Positions 61,406 to 64,000 of a DNA stretch of 64,000 bases are shown one piece after another. This stretch comes from Streptomyces sp. TG1A-8 (GTDB lineage Bacteria; Actinomycetota; Actinomycetes; Streptomycetales; Streptomycetaceae), in assembly GCF_030499535.1 (NCBI RefSeq), contig NZ_JASTLB010000001.1:6076001-6140000 (forward strand). Reading direction: 5' to 3'. How positions within the stretch are numbered: the stretch's first letter is position 1; each line of letters begins with the position of its first letter. Both the position numbers and the translations under genes were made by a program. Under the pieces are notes generated by a model, which saw only the letters and a program-made list of their open reading frames with translations, made no database searches and had not been told where the DNA came from.

Positions 61406-64000
61406 CGGCGGGTCACCTCGTCGGGCGGCTGCACGCTGCCGTTCACCACCAGGAAGTCGGTCCTCACCCGGGAGAACCCCGGCCCGCGCGCGGTGATGGT
61501 GCGCGGCCCCGTCTGGTCCTTGGCGAGGATCAGCAGCTGGCCGATGAAGGTGCCGTCCGGCTTCGGCACGGTCGGCGCCGCGGCGGCGGTGATCCCCGGC
61601 CGCCAGGTGAACCGCACCGGTGCCCCCGGCGGGAAGTCCCTGCCGCGCACGGAGGTGACGAAGCCGGGCCTGCCGATCGGGGGGACCGCGACGATCCGCG
61701 GCTGGAGGATCCGCAGCCCGGTGCGTGCCGTGTTGTCGCCCGGGTCGGCGTCCGTCCCGGTGGTGGTGAGGACGCCGGTGGCGCGGCCGGTCAGCGCCCG
61801 GTCGGGGGCGAGCACCACCTGGACGACGCTGGTGGCGCCCGGCGCCAGGTCCGGCAGCGCGCACACCCACGAGGCGTCGCAGCCCGGCGGGGGGCCGCCG
61901 CCCGGGATTCCGGCGGGCAGCCCGACGCGCAGGCGCAGCCCGGTCGCGAGCGCGCCGCGGCCGTTGCGCACGGTGTACGTCACCACGACCCGGCCGCCGA
62001 CGTAGCCGGGGTCCGGCTGCGCGGTGACCCGAACCCCGGGTCCCGCCTCCGGGGCGGGCGGCGCCGGGGGCGGGGGCGGGGCGGGTGCCGGCGGGGTGGT
62101 ACCGGGGGGCGGGCCCGGGGTGGGGGCCGGCGGTGCGGCCTCGCGCACCGGCACCACGGTCCGGGCGGTGTTGTCGCCGGGCTGCGGGTCGAGGACGCTG
62201 CCGGTGACCGACCAGTCCACCGGCCGGTCGCCGGGAACGCGCCCGGTCAGCGTCACGGTCACCGGCACGGTCGCACCGGGCGGCACCACCCCGATGACGC
62301 ACTGGAGGGAGGCCGCGTCACAGGTGCCGCCCGGGTGGCGGATCGCGGTGACGCCCACACCGGACGGCGGCGCGACCGTCAGCCGGGTGCCGGGGGAGGC
62401 GGCCGGGCCGAGGTTGACGAGGTCGACGCGGACGTCCGTGCCGGTGCCGACGGCGACCGCGGGCACGGTGCCCGGGGCGCGCACCGTCAGGTCCACCGAC
62501 TGCTGGACGGCGGGCTCCTTCTGACGTCCGGGCAGCTCGGTGGTCAGCGGCGACAGGTCGCCGGTCGCGACGTCCAGGCGGCTCAGCTTCTCGGGGCAGT
62601 TGGCGGGCAGGTCGCTGCGGGAGCTGATGACGAGCGCGGTGCCGTCCGGGGTCCAGGCCGCGTCGCGCGGCTGGTGCGGTCCGGCGGCCGAGGTGTCGGG
62701 CAGCTCCTGGTGGCAGCCGTCGGCGGTGCCCCGCGCCGCCCCGGGCAGCAGGACCCGGCAGTCGTCACCGGACACGGACGTCAGGAGGATGCCGTTGTGC
62801 TCGTCGAGCCGGCCGCCGCCGTTCTTCCGGTTCAGGGCGAGGGAGCTTCCGTCCGGGGAGAACGCGGGGCTGTCGTCGATGACCTCGCAGTCCCCGGGGC
62901 AGATCGCGGCACTGAGGTCGCGCTGCCGGCCGAGGGCGTCCACGGGGACGGTCCAGACGTGCTTGCTGCCGCCGCGTCCGCCGATCACCGCGTTGCGGGT
63001 GAAGGCGAGGGTGGTGCCGTCGGGGGACCAGGTGGGCTGGGCGTCGCCGCCCGCCGGCTGCCCGGCCGGCGGGGTGATCCCGCGGACGATCGCGCCGGTG
63101 GCGACGTCGGCGATCAGGATGCGGCCGGGACCCGAGGCGGAGCCGGCGCCCCCCGGCGACGTCCGGGTGAAGGCGAGGTACCTGCCGTCCGGGGAGAACG
63201 TGGGGTCGGTGTCCCAGTCCCGCGGCCCGCGTCCGGCCAGTGGCATCGGCGCCGGGTGGGAGCCGTCGGCGTCGACGGTCCAGATCCGCTCGATCCGCCC
63301 GTCGGCACCGTCCTCGAACCGGGTGACCACGATGCGGCGGCCGTCCGGCGTGTAGGTCTGCCGCTCGGTCCACGGGTCGTAGCCGGGGGCCGGCTCGAAC
63401 AGCGGGTCCTTCGCCGGATCGGTGTTGGTGTCGGCCGCCGGATCCTCCTTCAGGAGGGTCAGCCCGAGGTCGCGCGGATCGGCGCCGTCCGTCCGGGCGT
63501 CCTGGAGCGTCACCACGTGCGGGCCGGGCGCCGACGTCCGGTCGACCACCACGTGACCGCCGTCGAGCGGACCGGCCCAGGTGGGCCGGCCGACCGCGCG
63601 GTCCTCGCTGAGCACCAGCTGCGGGGCGTCCGCGGAGTGCGCCGGCACCCGGAACACGTGGTCCCAGTCGCCCTCGCAGCCGCAGGTGCGGTCCGGGCTG
63701 AGGAACAGCACCCCGTCCCCGTCGGGCAGCCAGGCTGCCCCGCGGGTCCGCCACTGTGCCTGCGTGCCCGCCAGGAGCGGCTGGTCCCCGGCGGCGGAGC
63801 CGGTCACCCGCAGCCGTGGTCCCGTCCCCGCGTCCGCCGTGAAGGTGTACGCGACGAGGTCCCGGTGCGCCGGGTCGTCCACCGGATTCCACACCGGTTC
63901 CGAGGCCGTGCCGCCGAGCGCGCCGGTGACCCGGGTCGCGGTTCCCCCGGCCAGCGGTCGCACGTAGATCTGCTGCCGGACCCCGGGACCGCCGTCACCG
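61402..64000 (-). CDS. CIS-associated beta-propeller and CARDB/DUF11 protein (5' end beyond window)
   Basis: At least 866 residues; the frame is open through the right edge, so the start is not in view. TolB/PD40-like repeats (DPTFSPDGRYLAFTR, QPTWSPDGTTLAFTRN, SPAFSPDGSSLALNRK, DAAWTPDGTALVISS) cover about the first 500 residues. Two CARDB/DUF11-type beta sandwiches follow, with a Pro-rich linker (PAPPPPPAPPAPE) between them, and then an IPT-like domain (RIVAVPPIGRPGFVTSVRGRDFPPGAPVRFTW). First CIS-linked gene seen. Probably surface-exposed or particle-associated; role unknown. A paralogous upstream gene cannot be excluded. Confidence 0.88.
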   Translation of the reverse strand, partial: GDGGPGVRQQIYVRPLAGGTATRVTGALGGTASEPVWNPVDDPAHRDLVAYTFTADAGTGPRLRVTGSAAGDQPLLAGTQAQWRTRGAAWLPDGDGVLFLSPDRTCGCEGDWDHVFRVPAHSADAPQLVLSEDRAVGRPTWAGPLDGGHVVVDRTSAPGPHVVTLQDARTDGADPRDLGLTLLKEDPAADTNTDPAKDPLFEPAPGYDPWTERQTYTPDGRRIVVTRFEDGADGRIERIWTVDADGSHPAPMPLAGRGPRDWDTDPTFSPDGRYLAFTRTSPGGAGSASGPGRILIADVATGAIVRGITPPAGQPAGGDAQPTWSPDGTTLAFTRNAVIGGRGGSKHVWTVPVDALGRQRDLSAAICPGDCEVIDDSPAFSPDGSSLALNRKNGGGRLDEHNGILLTSVSGDDCRVLLPGAARGTADGCHQELPDTSAAGPHQPRDAAWTPDGTALVISSRSDLPANCPEKLSRLDVATGDLSPLTTELPGRQKEPAVQQSVDLTVRAPGTVPAVAVGTGTDVRVDLVNLGPAASPGTRLTVAPPSGVGVTAIRHPGGTCDAASLQCVIGVVPPGATVPVTVTLTGRVPGDRPVDWSVTGSVLDPQPGDNTARTVVPVREAAPPAPTPGPPPGTTPPAPAPPPPPAPPAPEAGPGVRVTAQPDPGYVGGRVVVTYTVRNGRGALATGLRLRVGLPAGIPGGGPPPGCDASWVCALPDLAPGATSVVQVVLAPDRALTGRATGVLTTTGTDADPGDNTARTGLRILQPRIVAVPPIGRPGFVTSVRGRDFPPGAPVRFTWRPGITAAAAPTVPKPDGTFIGQLLILAKDQTGPRTITARGPGFSRVRTDFLVVNGSVQPPDEVTRR

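Noticed and set aside
44653..64000. Prophage interpretation of the tail-like genes
   Set aside because: No capsid, portal, terminase, integrase or lysis genes in view, while the ATPase and DUF4255 genes typical of CIS are present. The right flank is unseen, so this is not absolute.
1..64000. tRNA, rRNA, riboswitch and CRISPR features
   Set aside because: No cloverleaf, rRNA-like, conserved riboswitch core or repeat-spacer pattern was recognised by eye; short or divergent RNAs could be missed without a covariance-model search.

Overview
The window is high-GC actinomycete DNA, almost certainly Streptomyces. The reasons are strong third-position G/C, GTG and TTG starts, apparently leaderless regulators, a SARP regulator with a TTA (bldA-type) codon near its start, large modular NRPS genes and a Streptomyces-type phage-tail-like contractile injection system (CIS). 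No rRNA, tRNA or CRISPR array was seen.

Layout. (1) 1-13,260, minus strand: two NRPS genes in one operon. The upstream gene is complete (degenerate T-C-A-T-C-A-T). The downstream gene (C-A-T-C-A...) runs off the left edge. Its two adenylation domains are near-identical DNA copies with an Asn-like specificity code, and the last A domain of the upstream gene looks Ser-specific. (2) 13,260-20,996: an MFS exporter with an ArsR-like regulator, a secreted GH64 beta-1,3-glucanase, an SDR plus MarR pair, an SDR pseudogene, an XRE/TPR regulator and small ORFs. (3) 21,150-37,101: a SARP-cyclase fusion regulator, a broken Nudix gene, an exporter, then twelve tightly packed plus-strand genes: Fe/2OG dioxygenase, PLP aminotransferase, BtpA/SgcQ-like protein, SIS protein, cupin, acyl-AMP ligase, aldehyde dehydrogenase, GNAT, aldose epimerase, acyl carrier protein, luciferase-like monooxygenase and methyltransferase. 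I cannot match this set to a known pathway. It may tailor or prime the NRPS product, or be a separate pathway. (4) 37,790-44,601: a second ArsR-like/MFS pair, a TetR/SDR divergon, and an insertion-sequence graveyard (frameshifted IS3, frameshifted IS982-like element abutting an IS5-type remnant, broken TetR). (5) 44,653-64,000, minus strand: a compact CIS locus with many start/stop overlaps, running from a beta-propeller protein (cut by the right edge) through DUF4255, AAA+ ATPase, sheath, tube, chaperone-like and DUF6760 proteins, a 1002-residue disordered protein, second tube, LysM tube-adaptor, VgrG spike, PAAR tip, gp25, J and I baseplate proteins, to a zinc-ribbon/membrane/lectin-like protein.

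How the parts may work together: the SARP, probably bldA-dependent, is the natural activator of the biosynthetic genes. Paired 23-bp-spaced repeats lie next to a possible -10 upstream of the NRPS operon. The CIS locus is an independent module separated from the biosynthetic DNA by the IS-rich zone and a hairpin terminator.
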